Position numbers and translations under genes: made by a program
In this document: positions 1 through 8,071 of the stretch, in pieces
Position numbering within the stretch: position 1 is the stretch's first letter
How the letters are laid out: every line of letters starts with the position of its first letter
NCBI GenBank assembly: GCA_035524895.1
Contig: DATLFI010000397.1
Coordinates: 1-19,722, forward strand
From: DATLFI01 sp035524895
Lineage (GTDB): Bacteria; Acidobacteriota; Thermoanaerobaculia; Multivoradales; Multivoraceae
DNA: 19,722 nucleotides
Direction: 5' to 3'
The notes under the pieces: model-generated
Seen by the model: the letters and a program-made list of their open reading frames with translations, nothing else
Told to the model about the DNA's origin: nothing
Database searches by the model: none

Positions 1-1632
1 GGAGTCGAGCAGCCGGCTGCGACCGTCGGCGAAACTGTAGGTCAGACCCGGGGCGGCGACGTACCCCACGACCAGCCCCAGGCTCGCCAGCGCCAGCATG
101 GCTGTGACCGCGCGCGCACGGGAATGGCGGAGGTCGCTCCACGCCGGCACGGCGAGGAGGGCCAGGAGCGGCAGCAGCGCGAGCGGGTAACGGAAGGGAG
201 GCGACCAGCCGCCGAACCACTCCCGGCGTGACGCCACCAGTATCAGGTACGGCAGGCACACGATCGCGAGGTCCTGCCCGAGCCGCAGCGCTCTGTCGCT
301 GCGCAGCGTTCGGACGACACCCGGTAGCAGCAGCATCCAGATCGGCGCGGCCGCGAACAGGCCGAACGCGAGGTCGAAGAACAGGCCCACGAAGTGCGAG
401 ACGTAGTCGCTCGCTGGGTAGCGATAGAGCAGTAGCTCCTGCCATTCGTGGATGCGCAGGGCATTGCCAAAGAGGTGCCGGTTGTAGAGCAGCAAGCCAG
501 CGCCCACGACGACACCGACGGCGCCGACCACCAGCAGGCGACGCCGGTGCCGCGCCAGCCTCACGAAGGCGAGCGCGAGGAGCGATGCCGAGAGCAGGCC
601 GAACCGCAGCTTGAGCGCGGGAAGCGCCAGCAGTGTCGCTGCCAGCACGACCCAGTCCATCCTGCGCTGGCGATGGCTCAGTCTTTGGATCGAGAGGGCG
701 GCGAGCGTGACCATGAGGGCGGCCGGGACCTCGACCCAGAGCTGGTGCGAGTAGACGAGGAAAGGCGGCAGCAGCGCGAGCACCGACCACTGTGCCAGCA
801 GCTCCCGAGGCCGATCGGGCCAGATCCCGCGGGCCAGCGGCCACCAGGCCGCGAGCGTCGCGGCGGTGAGCATCGCCATCGCGAACAGCGCGCCGTGCTT
901 GCCGGCCGCGGCGTAGAACGGCGCGAGGAGGATCGGCAAGAAGGGAGCGTGACGCGAGTAGATCTCGCCCGAAGGGCCGACCGGGTCTCCGGGCTGGGGC
1001 TCGATCGCTCGGTCGAGGAATCGCAGCGACTCGCGGTCGCGATAGTCGTCGGCGAGGTCGGTGTCGAAGTCTTGCGCCAGGCTGTGTGCCGTGAGCAGGT
1101 ACCAGGGTTCGTCCCCGTCCGGGGGTCGCTGGGAGGTCGACCACGGCAGGACGGCGGTATAGAAGGCGAGCGCGAACAGGAACAGCCGCGGCCCGAGCAT
1201 CGGCGTTGCCGCCGGCGGGACAGCGCTTGCGTCGAGTGCTGGCAGGCTGCGGCCGATGGCAACGAGCCGTCGCGCGAGGTGGGTGCCGAGCAGGAGGACA
1301 AGCGCCACCGCCAGTGCTCGATCGACACCCGCGAGCCCGAGCAACGGTCGCGCGAACACCGCCGCGATCCACACCGAGAGCAGCATCAGCTCGCTCGCCA
1401 GAGCCCGGTCGCCGCCAGAGGGCTCGCGCGAGGGCAGAGCGAGGCCGCCTGCGGCGCCCAGAAGTGCGATCACCAGCGGCAGGGCGGTGACGACGCCGCG
1501 CAGCGGGTCGCTCGCCGCGAGCGGAGACCAGGCGGCGAGCACGATCGAGCCGGCGGCACCTGCGGCGACGACCGCGATCGGCGGTAGCCAGGCGCGCCGG
1601 CCAGAAAGCTGCGATCGAGCGGGCGAGCTCAC
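1..1632 (-). CDS. GT-C-like polytopic membrane protein (partial)
   Basis: This is a minus-strand frame of 544 visible codons whose 3' end lies beyond the left edge. A TAG two codons upstream fixes the start at the GTG at 1632, which overlaps the isomerase stop as GTGA, so the two are probably translationally coupled. The protein has many hydrophobic segments. An early non-membrane loop contains PDGDEPWYLLTAHSL, followed by EIYSRHAPFLPILLAPFY. An acidic D-x-D/E pair and aromatic residues in the first periplasmic loop are typical of GT-C lipid-linked sugar transferases (family 39/ArnT type). A late FGGWSPPFRYPLALLPL segment also recalls that group. The role would be transfer of a sugar from a polyprenyl carrier outside the membrane, but the substrate cannot be read. 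It could instead be a membrane protein of unknown function with the same fold. Confidence 0.8.
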   Translation of the reverse strand, partial: MSSPARSQLSGRRAWLPPIAVVAAGAAGSIVLAAWSPLAASDPLRGVVTALPLVIALLGAAGGLALPSREPSGGDRALASELMLLSVWIAAVFARPLLGLAGVDRALAVALVLLLGTHLARRLVAIGRSLPALDASAVPPAATPMLGPRLFLFALAFYTAVLPWSTSQRPPDGDEPWYLLTAHSLAQDFDTDLADDYRDRESLRFLDRAIEPQPGDPVGPSGEIYSRHAPFLPILLAPFYAAAGKHGALFAMAMLTAATLAAWWPLARGIWPDRPRELLAQWSVLALLPPFLVYSHQLWVEVPAALMVTLAALSIQRLSHRQRRMDWVVLAATLLALPALKLRFGLLSASLLALAFVRLARHRRRLLVVGAVGVVVGAGLLLYNRHLFGNALRIHEWQELLLYRYPASDYVSHFVGLFFDLAFGLFAAAPIWMLLLPGVVRTLRSDRALRLGQDLAIVCLPYLILVASRREWFGGWSPPFRYPLALLPLLALLAVPAWSDLRHSRARAVTAMLALASLGLVVGYVAAPGLTYSFADGRSRLLDS

Positions 1633-2318
1633 GAGCTACGGCGCGCGCTCTCGCCCGGGTCGCGGCGTTTGCGTTGCACCGAAGGGCGCACCTGTTGCCA
1701 GGCGCGCCAGTCGTAGCCCGCGAGCGGGTCCTCGCCGCGCAAGAACGCGTCGAGGTTGGGGAAGTCGTCGAAGCCCCAGAACAGCTCGCCGTCGGCGATC
1801 ACGGTCGGTACTCCGAAGACGCCGCGGTCGGCGGCGTCATTCGTGATGCCGCGGAGTCGCTCCTTCGTCTCGGGGCTCGTCGCACCGGCGACCAGCGCTG
1901 CACCGTCGAGGCTGGCCGCGCTCGCCGCCGCCGCCACGACCTCCGGCTTGGTGATGTCGCGCCCGTCGACCCAGGTGGCGCGGAAGAGCTCGTCGACGAG
2001 CCGCCGCAGGGCCTCCGGTGCCTCGACCTGGCAGGTCACGCGCAGCGCGAGCAGCGGGTTGAAGGGGTGCGAGTGCGGCGGCGAGAGCGGCACGCCCAGG
2101 CGCAGCGCCTTGCGTGCCACGTCGCGCACCATCCAGCGGGCCTTCGGTCGAACTTCGGCCGGTCCCAGCTGGCCCCAGCGCTGCAGCAGCACGCCGAAGA
2201 CGACTGGCACGGGGCGCACCTCGCGTCCGTAACGCGTCGCGAGCCCGTGCACCTGCGTCCACGCCAGATAGGCGTTGTGCGAGATGTAGTCGAGGTAGAA
2301 GTCGAGGGGAGGAGCCAT
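1629..2318 (-). CDS. 2-hydroxychromene-2-carboxylate isomerase-like protein (DsbA fold, kappa-GST type)
   Basis: The 229-residue length matches the HCCA isomerase/kappa-class GST group. The N-terminus LDFYLDYISHNAYLAW has the family pattern D-Y-x-S near the active site, with serine where DsbA has cysteine. The C-terminal half has FGVPTVIADGELFWGFDDF, holding the cis-Pro loop and the usual GxDxF ending. Known members use glutathione to isomerise 2-hydroxychromene-2-carboxylate in naphthalene breakdown, but many homologues have no defined substrate. It lies 83 bases after the molybdenum hydroxylase on the same strand and overlaps the next gene by four bases. No strong ribosome binding site precedes the ATG. 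The fold is clear; the substrate is inferred at best. Confidence 0.9.
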   Translation of the reverse strand: MAPPLDFYLDYISHNAYLAWTQVHGLATRYGREVRPVPVVFGVLLQRWGQLGPAEVRPKARWMVRDVARKALRLGVPLSPPHSHPFNPLLALRVTCQVEAPEALRRLVDELFRATWVDGRDITKPEVVAAAASAASLDGAALVAGATSPETKERLRGITNDAADRGVFGVPTVIADGELFWGFDDFPNLDAFLRGEDPLAGYDWRAWQQVRPSVQRKRRDPGESARRSS

Positions 2319-2401
2319 CGCAGCTCACGGGCACCGGGGCCGACCGGGGACAACGGCACCGCCGATCTTAGGCGCACTCGCGCCGAGCCCGCACTTCGCG
2401 C

Positions 2402-4672
2402 TTACGCGCCGGCATCGCGTGCCGCGAGCGCCTGACGCACCCTCGGTGCAGTCATCGGCAGCTCGGTGAGGCGCACCCGCGTGGCGTCGGCGATGGCGTT
2501 CGCGACCGCCGCCGCCGTCGCGATGACCGGCGGCTCGCCGACCCCGCGCGCGCCGAAGGGTCCCGACTCCGCGGGTACCTCGACGATCTGCAGCTCGAGG
2601 TGCTCCGGCGTGTGCTCGACTCGCGGCAGGGCGTAGTCGGTGAACGTGGCGGTCACGAGCTGGCCATGCTGGTCGTACATCAGCCCTTCGAACAGCCCCC
2701 AGCCGAGCCCTTGCACCGCGCCCCCAGCCATCTGTCCGCGCACCGATGCCGGGTTGATAGCGCGACCGGCGTCCTGGATCACCACCAGCCGGTGCAGCTT
2801 GACCTCGCCGGTGTCGCGGTCCACCTCGACCTCGGCGAGCTGGCCACAGAAGCCGGGCGCGTTGCCCTTCTGCGCATGTCGGCCGTGACCGAACACCGGC
2901 GCGTGGCGGCTGCCGAAGCTCATGGTGCGCTGGGCGATCTTCGCGAGCGGCACGGCGCTGTCGGGCGAGCCCTTGACCCGCACGTTGCCGTCGGCGATCT
3001 CGAGGTCGGCGGGATCCGCCTCGAGCATCTGCGAGGCCAGCTCCAGCGTCTGCTGGCGCGCCTCCTCGACCGCCTGGATCACTGCCGGTCCGACCGTGTA
3101 GAGGATCTTGCTGCCGCCCGAAGAGCCCGCGAACGGACCGCTGCGCGTGTCGCCCGCCACGACGCGCACGTGCTCCGGATCGAGCCCGAAGGCTTCCGCG
3201 GCGAGCAGGCCGAGTGCGGTGTTGGTGCCGGTGATGTCGACCGAGCCGACGTGGATCTCGAGGCCGCCGCTGGAGTCCAGCGCACAGGCGGCGGCGGCTG
3301 GCTCGGTGCCGCCCGGCCAACCGGCAACGGCGATGCCGACGCCGCGTCCCGCGGCGCGCGCCAGGTCGCGGTCGCGCCACGCGGGGTGTGCCGCGAGCGC
3401 CTCGAGCACCTCGGAGAGTCCCATGCCGGGCCAGGCCTGCCGGGTCGCCATTGGGTCGCCCGGTCGCGAGGCGTGACGCTGGCGCAGCTCGAGCGGATCG
3501 GCGGCGATGGCGACGGCGAGCTCGTCGAGCGCGGTCTCGAGCGCAAAGGCGCACTGCGGCGCGAGCGGTGCGCGGTAGGCGCCGCCGGACGGCTTGCAGG
3601 TGACCACCTCGATACCGACGATGCGCTGGTTCGGGATGGTGTAGTTGCTGCCGAGCAGGTACCCCGAGAGCATCGCCATCGCGCTCGGGAAGCAGCCGCT
3701 GTCCATCACCATCTCCGCGTCGAGAGCGGTGATCCGGCCGTCGCGCGTGGCGCCGAGCTTGACGCGCAGCCGCGTCGGCGGCGCGGGGTTCGCCGCGAGC
3801 ATCTCCTCCATACGCGTGAGCTGCAACCGCACGGGTCGCCCCGTGAGCTTCGCCGCGAGCGCCACCAGCGGCTGGTAGAGCACGAACTTGCCGCCGAAGC
3901 CGCCGCCCACCGGCGTCGCGACCACGCGCACCGAGCCAGGGTCGAGCCCGACCATCGCGGCGATGGTGTCGCGCACGTAGAAGCTCGACTGCGTGCTGGT
4001 GTAGACGTCGAGTCCGCCGGTCAACGGGTCGTGGTCGACCAGCGTGACTTGCGGTTCGAGGTAGCCCTGGTGCACGGAAGCGGTGTGGTACTCGCGCTCG
4101 ACGACCACCTCGGCGGCCGCGAAGCCGGCGGTGAGGTCGCCGCGCTCGAAGGCAACGCGGTTTGCGACGTTGGGCGACGACGACCGTGTCTGCGCTCCGC
4201 CGCCGCCCGCGCCGTGCGCGGCGGCTTCCTCCGCCGAGCCACCGGGTATCCCCTCGGGCCACAACGCCGGCGCGTCGGATCGCAGCGCCGCCTCGATGTC
4301 GAGCACCGGCGGCAGCGGCTCGTACTCGGTCACGATTGCGTCCGCACCATCCTGCGCGGCGGCCTCGCTGTCGGCCAGCACCAACGCCACCGGCTGGCCG
4401 TGGAACATTACACGGTCGCGAGCAAGCAGGAGCTGGGCCCGGCCGCGCACCGGTATGGGCGGCAGGTCTTTGGCGGTCAGCACGCGCACCACACCGGGCA
4501 GCCGCAGCGCCGCCGCCGCGTCGATCGAGAGCAGGCGCGCGTGAGCGTACGGGCTCGTCGCCAGGCGAGCATGCAGCAAGCCCGGACGAACGAGGTCGCC
4601 CGCGTAGCGGATGGCACCGGTCACCTTGGGCCGGCCGTCGACGAGCGGAGTGTCTTTGCCGATGTGGGACAT
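2402..4672 (-). CDS. Xanthine dehydrogenase-family molybdopterin-binding (large) subunit
   Basis: This 756-residue protein has the full architecture of the large subunit of molybdenum hydroxylases (aldehyde oxidase, CO dehydrogenase and 4-hydroxybenzoyl-CoA reductase family). An N-terminal a/b hammerhead domain (about 15-125, with GAIRYAGDLVRPGLLHARL) precedes the cofactor-binding region. Diagnostic motifs are HQGYLEP at 201-207, GGGFGGK at 256-262, GAYRAP at 364-369, a QGLGWGLFEG stretch, and GARGVGEPP with the candidate catalytic Glu near 713. A Gly/Ala-rich insertion sits around 143-166. It would hydroxylate an aldehyde or aromatic heterocycle with water as oxygen donor. The usual FAD and [2Fe-2S] subunits are absent from the visible operon, so partners must be encoded elsewhere. 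The start lies 9 bases after the aldehyde dehydrogenase stop, indicating cotranscription. The substrate is unknown. Confidence 0.95.
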   Translation of the reverse strand: MSHIGKDTPLVDGRPKVTGAIRYAGDLVRPGLLHARLATSPYAHARLLSIDAAAALRLPGVVRVLTAKDLPPIPVRGRAQLLLARDRVMFHGQPVALVLADSEAAAQDGADAIVTEYEPLPPVLDIEAALRSDAPALWPEGIPGGSAEEAAAHGAGGGGAQTRSSSPNVANRVAFERGDLTAGFAAAEVVVEREYHTASVHQGYLEPQVTLVDHDPLTGGLDVYTSTQSSFYVRDTIAAMVGLDPGSVRVVATPVGGGFGGKFVLYQPLVALAAKLTGRPVRLQLTRMEEMLAANPAPPTRLRVKLGATRDGRITALDAEMVMDSGCFPSAMAMLSGYLLGSNYTIPNQRIVGIEVVTCKPSGGAYRAPLAPQCAFALETALDELAVAIAADPLELRQRHASRPGDPMATRQAWPGMGLSEVLEALAAHPAWRDRDLARAAGRGVGIAVAGWPGGTEPAAAACALDSSGGLEIHVGSVDITGTNTALGLLAAEAFGLDPEHVRVVAGDTRSGPFAGSSGGSKILYTVGPAVIQAVEEARQQTLELASQMLEADPADLEIADGNVRVKGSPDSAVPLAKIAQRTMSFGSRHAPVFGHGRHAQKGNAPGFCGQLAEVEVDRDTGEVKLHRLVVIQDAGRAINPASVRGQMAGGAVQGLGWGLFEGLMYDQHGQLVTATFTDYALPRVEHTPEHLELQIVEVPAESGPFGARGVGEPPVIATAAAVANAIADATRVRLTELPMTAPRVRQALAARDAGA

Positions 4673-4681
4673 GTCGCGGGC

Positions 4682-6109
4682 CTACGACGGCTTGATCTGC
4701 AGCGACTTCGTCTCCAGGTACTCCTCGAGCCCCAGCTCGCCGAGCTCGCGGCCGTGGCCGGACTGCTTGTAGCCGCCGAACGGGGCGAGCGGGTTGAAGG
4801 GCGCGCCGTTGATGTCGACCTGGCCGGTGCGCAGGCGTCGCGCCACGCGCTTGGCCCGATCGACGTCCTTCGACCACACCGCGCCGGCGAGACCATAGAG
4901 GGTGTCGTTCGCGAGGCGTACGGCGTCCTCCTCGTCGTCGTAGGGGAGGATCGAGAGCACGGGCCCGAAGATCTCTTCCTGCGCGATGGTCATGTCGGTG
5001 CGCACGTTGGCGAACACCGTGGGTTTGACGTAATAACCGCGCGGGAAGCCATCGGGCTGGTCGGCGCCGCCGGTGACCAGGGTCGCGCCTTCCTCGATGC
5101 CCTTCTCGATGTAGCCGCGCACGCGGTCGCGCTGGGTCTCGGAGATGAGCGGTCCAAGCCGGCCGGTGACCTGCACCGGATCGGTGAGGGTGAAGCTCTC
5201 GGCGGCCTTGCGCGCGATCTCGACTGCCTCGTCGTGGCGGGAGCGCGGCACCAGCATCCGTGTCCACGCCGAGCAGGTCTGCCCCGAGTTCAGGTAGCAG
5301 TTGCCGACGCCGGCGCTGACCGCCTTCTCGAAGTCCGCATCGTCGAGGATCACGTTCGCGGACTTGCCGCCCAGCTCGAGCGCGACGCGCTTGACGGTCT
5401 TGGCGGCGAGCTCGCTGACGCGCCGCCCAGCGCGCGTCGAGCCGGTGAACGAGACCATGTCGATGTCGGGATGGGCGGCGATCGCCTCGCCGACCACCGG
5501 ACCGAGCCCGCTGACCAAGTTGAAGACGCCAGCCGGTAGGCCGGACTGGTCGACGATCTCGGCGAGGATGAAGGCGTTGAGCGGCGCCACCTCGCTCGGC
5601 TTGAGCACCACGCAGCAGCCCGCGGCGAGGGCCGGCGCGACCTTCGCCACGATCTGGTGTAGCGGGTAGTTCCAGGGAGTGATGCAACCGACGACGCCGA
5701 CCGGCTCCTGCACCACCAGCGAGTGGCCGATCTGCCTCTCGAAGCTGTGCGCCTCCAGCAGGTCCGCGTAGGAGCCCATCACCATCGTCGGCAGCCCGGC
5801 CTGGATCTGCTTGGACAGCGGCAGCGGCATGCCGACTTCCTGGGCCACGGTGAGCGCGATCTCCTCGTTGCGCGCCGCGAGCCCGGCCTGGAGCTCGCGC
5901 AGCAGCGCGGCACGCTCCTTGGGCTCGGTCTGGGACCAGGCGGGGAAGGCGGCCTTGGCCGCGGCCACCGCGCTGTCGACATCGGCCGGCGTGCCGAGCG
6001 GGATGCGGCCCATCACCTCTTCGGTAGCGGCGTGGATGACGTCGGCGGTCTCAGAGCCGGTGCTCGGCACCCACTGGCCACCGATGTAGAGCTTGTCGTA
6101 GGTCTTCAC
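4682..6109 (-). CDS. NAD(P)-dependent aldehyde dehydrogenase
   Basis: A 475-residue protein of normal length for the ALDH superfamily, oxidising aldehydes to acids. All key parts are present: PWNYP with Asn147, Lys170 in VVLKPSE, the NAD-loop FTGSTRAG at 221-228, the general base Glu245 in LELGGKS, and the catalytic Cys279 in NSGQTCSAW. EEIFGPVLS and the C-terminal FGGYKQSGHGRE are also standard. The start is GTG at 6109, supported by GGAGG five bases upstream. That GTG overlaps the stop of a short upstream frame as GTGA. A promoter-like pair at 6200-6228 could transcribe this gene and those after it independently of the methyltransferase. Beside a molybdenum hydroxylase and an isomerase-like protein, it probably serves catabolism or detoxification of an organic compound; substrate unknown. 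Confidence 0.95.
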   Translation of the reverse strand: MKTYDKLYIGGQWVPSTGSETADVIHAATEEVMGRIPLGTPADVDSAVAAAKAAFPAWSQTEPKERAALLRELQAGLAARNEEIALTVAQEVGMPLPLSKQIQAGLPTMVMGSYADLLEAHSFERQIGHSLVVQEPVGVVGCITPWNYPLHQIVAKVAPALAAGCCVVLKPSEVAPLNAFILAEIVDQSGLPAGVFNLVSGLGPVVGEAIAAHPDIDMVSFTGSTRAGRRVSELAAKTVKRVALELGGKSANVILDDADFEKAVSAGVGNCYLNSGQTCSAWTRMLVPRSRHDEAVEIARKAAESFTLTDPVQVTGRLGPLISETQRDRVRGYIEKGIEEGATLVTGGADQPDGFPRGYYVKPTVFANVRTDMTIAQEEIFGPVLSILPYDDEEDAVRLANDTLYGLAGAVWSKDVDRAKRVARRLRTGQVDINGAPFNPLAPFGGYKQSGHGRELGELGLEEYLETKSLQIKPS

Positions 6110-6345
6110 GAACGCCTCCGATTCGAGCTGGATTGTGATCCTTCGAGGATTGGAGCGAGCGCCGGATCGGCGCTACGGAGGGACGAGTGCGGGGCTGGAA
6201 TTGTCCCGGACAGCTCCCCATCGGTCAAGGTGGGAATTCCCGGCGTCCCGATTCGCCGAACCTCCGGCCGCGTCGGCGTCGCCATCTCGTGGCAGACGTC
6301 GGCGAGGAAGCGCTCCAGCTCGCGGAGGGCCTCGCCGTCGCTCAT
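6106..6345 (-). CDS. Doubtful 79-codon frame linked to both neighbours by four-base overlaps
   Basis: The frame starts at an ATG overlapping the methyltransferase stop (ATGA, 6342-6345) and ends at a TGA overlapping the aldehyde dehydrogenase GTG (GTGA, 6106-6109). Codons 1-27 (beginning MSDGEALRELERFLADVC) have G or C at every third position and read as a plausible helix. From about codon 28 that bias weakens, and the rest is rich in Ser, Pro and Arg. A promoter-like pair for the aldehyde dehydrogenase lies inside the second half. It may be a small coupled protein of unknown function, the start of a decayed gene, or a chance frame over a promoter region. I do not recognise a family. Confidence 0.35.
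   Translation of the reverse strand: MSDGEALRELERFLADVCHEMATPTRPEVRRIGTPGIPTLTDGELSGTIPAPHSSLRSADPALAPILEGSQSSSNRRRS
6200..6228 (-). promoter_or_regulatory. Candidate sigma-70 promoter upstream of the aldehyde dehydrogenase
   Basis: On the minus strand, TTGACC (6223-6228; 5 of 6 with consensus) is separated by exactly 17 bases from GACAAT (6200-6205; 4 of 6). This predicts a start of transcription near 6193 and a leader of about 84 bases before the GTG at 6109. It lies where codon bias fades in the overlapping short frame. The same GACAAT -10 occurs in the promoter proposed at 10553-10582. Confidence 0.5.
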
Positions 6346-7037
6346 GGCGTGGACTTCGTGGCGGCGCGGAACAGGAAGAGGTGTTGGGTCGGCAGGTCGT
6401 CGATCTGCTTTTCGAGCTCGAAGCCGGCGGGCAGCCACTCGCGCAGCACCTGCTCTACCGACATGCGGTGTTCGGGGCGGATGTGGCGCGCGGTGTCGCC
6501 TTCGGCTCGGTACTCGACCAGGGCGACGAGGCCGCCGGGAGCGAGCGCGCGGCGCATGTGCTCGAGCATCGGACCGGGCTGCTGCAGCTCGTGGTAGACG
6601 TCGACCAGCAAGATCAGATCGACTCCACCTTCGGCGAGGCGCGGATCGCTCGCTTCGGCGCGCACCATGCGCACGTTCTGCACGCCCTCCTCGCGGCTGA
6701 GGCGCTCGGCGATCTCGAGCATCTCGGGCTGGACGTCGACGCACAGCACCGTGCCTTTCGGCCCGACGCGCGACGCCAACCGCCGCGCGAAGTAGCCGGA
6801 GCCGCAGCCGAGGTCGGCGATGGTGTTGCCCGGCGCGACGGGCAGCAGGTCCAGCAGCAGCGACGTGTTCTCCTCCCGGTCACGGTCCGGTCGCTCGAGC
6901 CAGTCGGCGCCCAGGTACGACATCACCGGCGCGACCTCGCGGCCCTGGTAGCGAGGGCGCTCGTTCTGCGCGCCCGCCGCGACGGGCGTCAGGACGAAGA
7001 GGCAGGCCAGGAGGCCACACGACCGGAACACGCTCAT
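6342..7037 (-). CDS. Class I SAM-dependent methyltransferase with a signal peptide
   Basis: The 231-residue protein has a Rossmann methyltransferase core: motif I DLGCGSGYF at 75-83, an acidic residue ending strand 2 (LCVDVQPEM), a motif II-like DLILLVDVYHEL, and LAPGGLVALVEYR. A hydrophobic N-terminus (residues 1-23, ending AGAQ) looks like a cleavable Sec signal. That is strange for an enzyme using S-adenosylmethionine, which is cytoplasmic. A run of charged residues follows the signal, so it does not look like a mis-chosen start. The family is clear; substrate and location are not. No Shine-Dalgarno precedes the ATG. A TACACT sits nine bases upstream, so the message may be nearly leaderless. 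It is divergent from the exported hydrolase. Confidence 0.88.
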   Translation of the reverse strand: MSVFRSCGLLACLFVLTPVAAGAQNERPRYQGREVAPVMSYLGADWLERPDRDREENTSLLLDLLPVAPGNTIADLGCGSGYFARRLASRVGPKGTVLCVDVQPEMLEIAERLSREEGVQNVRMVRAEASDPRLAEGGVDLILLVDVYHELQQPGPMLEHMRRALAPGGLVALVEYRAEGDTARHIRPEHRMSVEQVLREWLPAGFELEKQIDDLPTQHLFLFRAATKSTP

Positions 7038-7046
7038 CGCTGGTTC

Positions 7047-7052
7047 AGTGTA
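7047..7052 (-). promoter_or_regulatory. Possible -10 element for a leaderless methyltransferase mRNA
   Basis: TACACT (4 of 6 with TATAAT) lies nine bases before the ATG at 7037, which would put the transcript start within about two bases of the start codon. The lack of a Shine-Dalgarno in the nine intervening bases fits. No convincing -35 is seen, so support is weak. Confidence 0.25.
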
Positions 7053-7132
7053 GCTCGCTGTCGCACCCGGAGGCTTCTGGCGCCTCTGATAGCGTGCTCA
7101 GAAACGACTCGTCGAACTTGCGGAGGTCTCAA

Positions 7133-8071
7133 ATGAAGCACCTGCTGTTCCCCGCGCTCGCACTCGCCGCCACGGGTGCTCTCGCCGCCGATGCCGACGT
7201 GTGGGACGGCGTCCAGCACGGCACCGCCGATTCGAATGGCGTGAAGATCCACTACGCCTCGCTCGGCAGCGGGCCGCCGGTGGTGTTCATTCATGGCTTC
7301 CCGGACTTCTGGTACTCGTGGCGGCACCAGATGGCGGCGCTCGCCGACGCGGGCTTCCGCGCGGTGGCGATCGACCAGCGCGGTTACAACCAGAGTGACG
7401 CGCCGGCCGGCGTCGAGAGCTATGCGATGCCGTTCCTGGTCGGCGACGTGGTGGCGGTGATCAAGAGCCTGGGAGTGGAGAAGGCGACCGTGGTCGGACA
7501 CGACTGGGGCGGCGCGGTGGCCTGGCAGGTCGCGCTCAACGTGCCGCAGGTGGTCGACAAATTGATCATCCTCAACCTGCCGCACCCCAACGGCATGACG
7601 CGCGAGCTCGCCACCAACCCGGAGCAGCAGAAGAACTCGGAGTACGCGCGCGCCTTTCAGGTCAAGACTGCGAAGGATCCCGACGTGATGTTCGGCGGGC
7701 CGATGACCCCGCAGACCATCTCGGGCTGGGTGCGCGATCCGGCGGCGCGCGCCCGCTACGTCGAGGCGTTCTCGCGCTCGGATCTCGACGCGATGCTCAA
7801 CTACTACAAGGCCAACTACCCGCGTCCGCCATACGAAGAACGCTGGGCGGAGCTTCAGGAGAACCTCGGTCCGAAGGCGCAGATGCCGGTGCTGATGTTC
7901 CACGGCCTGAACGACACGGCGCTCAACGCCAAGGGTCTCAACGAGACCTGGGACTGGCTGGAGAAGGACCTGACGCTGGTCACCGTGCCCGGTGCCGGTC
8001 ACTTCGTGCAGCAAGACGCGCCCGAGATCGTGAGCGACACCATGGTGTGGTGGCTCAAGATGCGGCAGTGA
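7133..8071 (+). CDS. Exported alpha/beta hydrolase, epoxide hydrolase-like
   Basis: The ATG at 7133 is chosen because GGAGG sits seven bases upstream and a signal peptide begins there (MKHLLFPALALAATGALA, cleavage near 19). The mature protein is an alpha/beta hydrolase of the epoxide hydrolase/haloalkane dehalogenase group: oxyanion motif HGFPDFWYSW from 54, aspartate nucleophile D124 in GHDWGG, acid D261 in FHGLNDTAL, and base H290 in GAGHFVQQDAPE. Candidate cap tyrosines occur at Y171 and Y224/Y225. An Asp nucleophile with HGFP favours an epoxide hydrolase. A signal peptide on such an enzyme recalls the secreted Pseudomonas Cif protein, though that is only a family analogy. The stop overlaps the Kelch gene start as GTGA, so the two are coupled. 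The substrate is unknown; a dehalogenase or ester hydrolase cannot be excluded. Confidence 0.92.
   Translation: MKHLLFPALALAATGALAADADVWDGVQHGTADSNGVKIHYASLGSGPPVVFIHGFPDFWYSWRHQMAALADAGFRAVAIDQRGYNQSDAPAGVESYAMPFLVGDVVAVIKSLGVEKATVVGHDWGGAVAWQVALNVPQVVDKLIILNLPHPNGMTRELATNPEQQKNSEYARAFQVKTAKDPDVMFGGPMTPQTISGWVRDPAARARYVEAFSRSDLDAMLNYYKANYPRPPYEERWAELQENLGPKAQMPVLMFHGLNDTALNAKGLNETWDWLEKDLTLVTVPGAGHFVQQDAPEIVSDTMVWWLKMRQ

Noticed and set aside
678..1328. Ser/Arg-rich 216-codon minus-strand frame
   Set aside because: Lies inside the GT-C-like membrane protein in another frame; composition is typical of an out-of-frame shadow.
2325..5687. Very long minus-strand frame (1120 codons) overlapping two enzymes, and a 979-codon plus-strand frame at 2600-5539
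   Set aside because: Arg/Ala/Gly-rich shadow translations produced by high GC; the molybdenum hydroxylase and aldehyde dehydrogenase frames carry complete family motifs instead.
6106..6744. 212-codon minus-strand frame covering part of the methyltransferase
   Set aside because: Its first two thirds are an out-of-frame shadow; only the part from the ATG at 6345 is kept as a doubtful gene.
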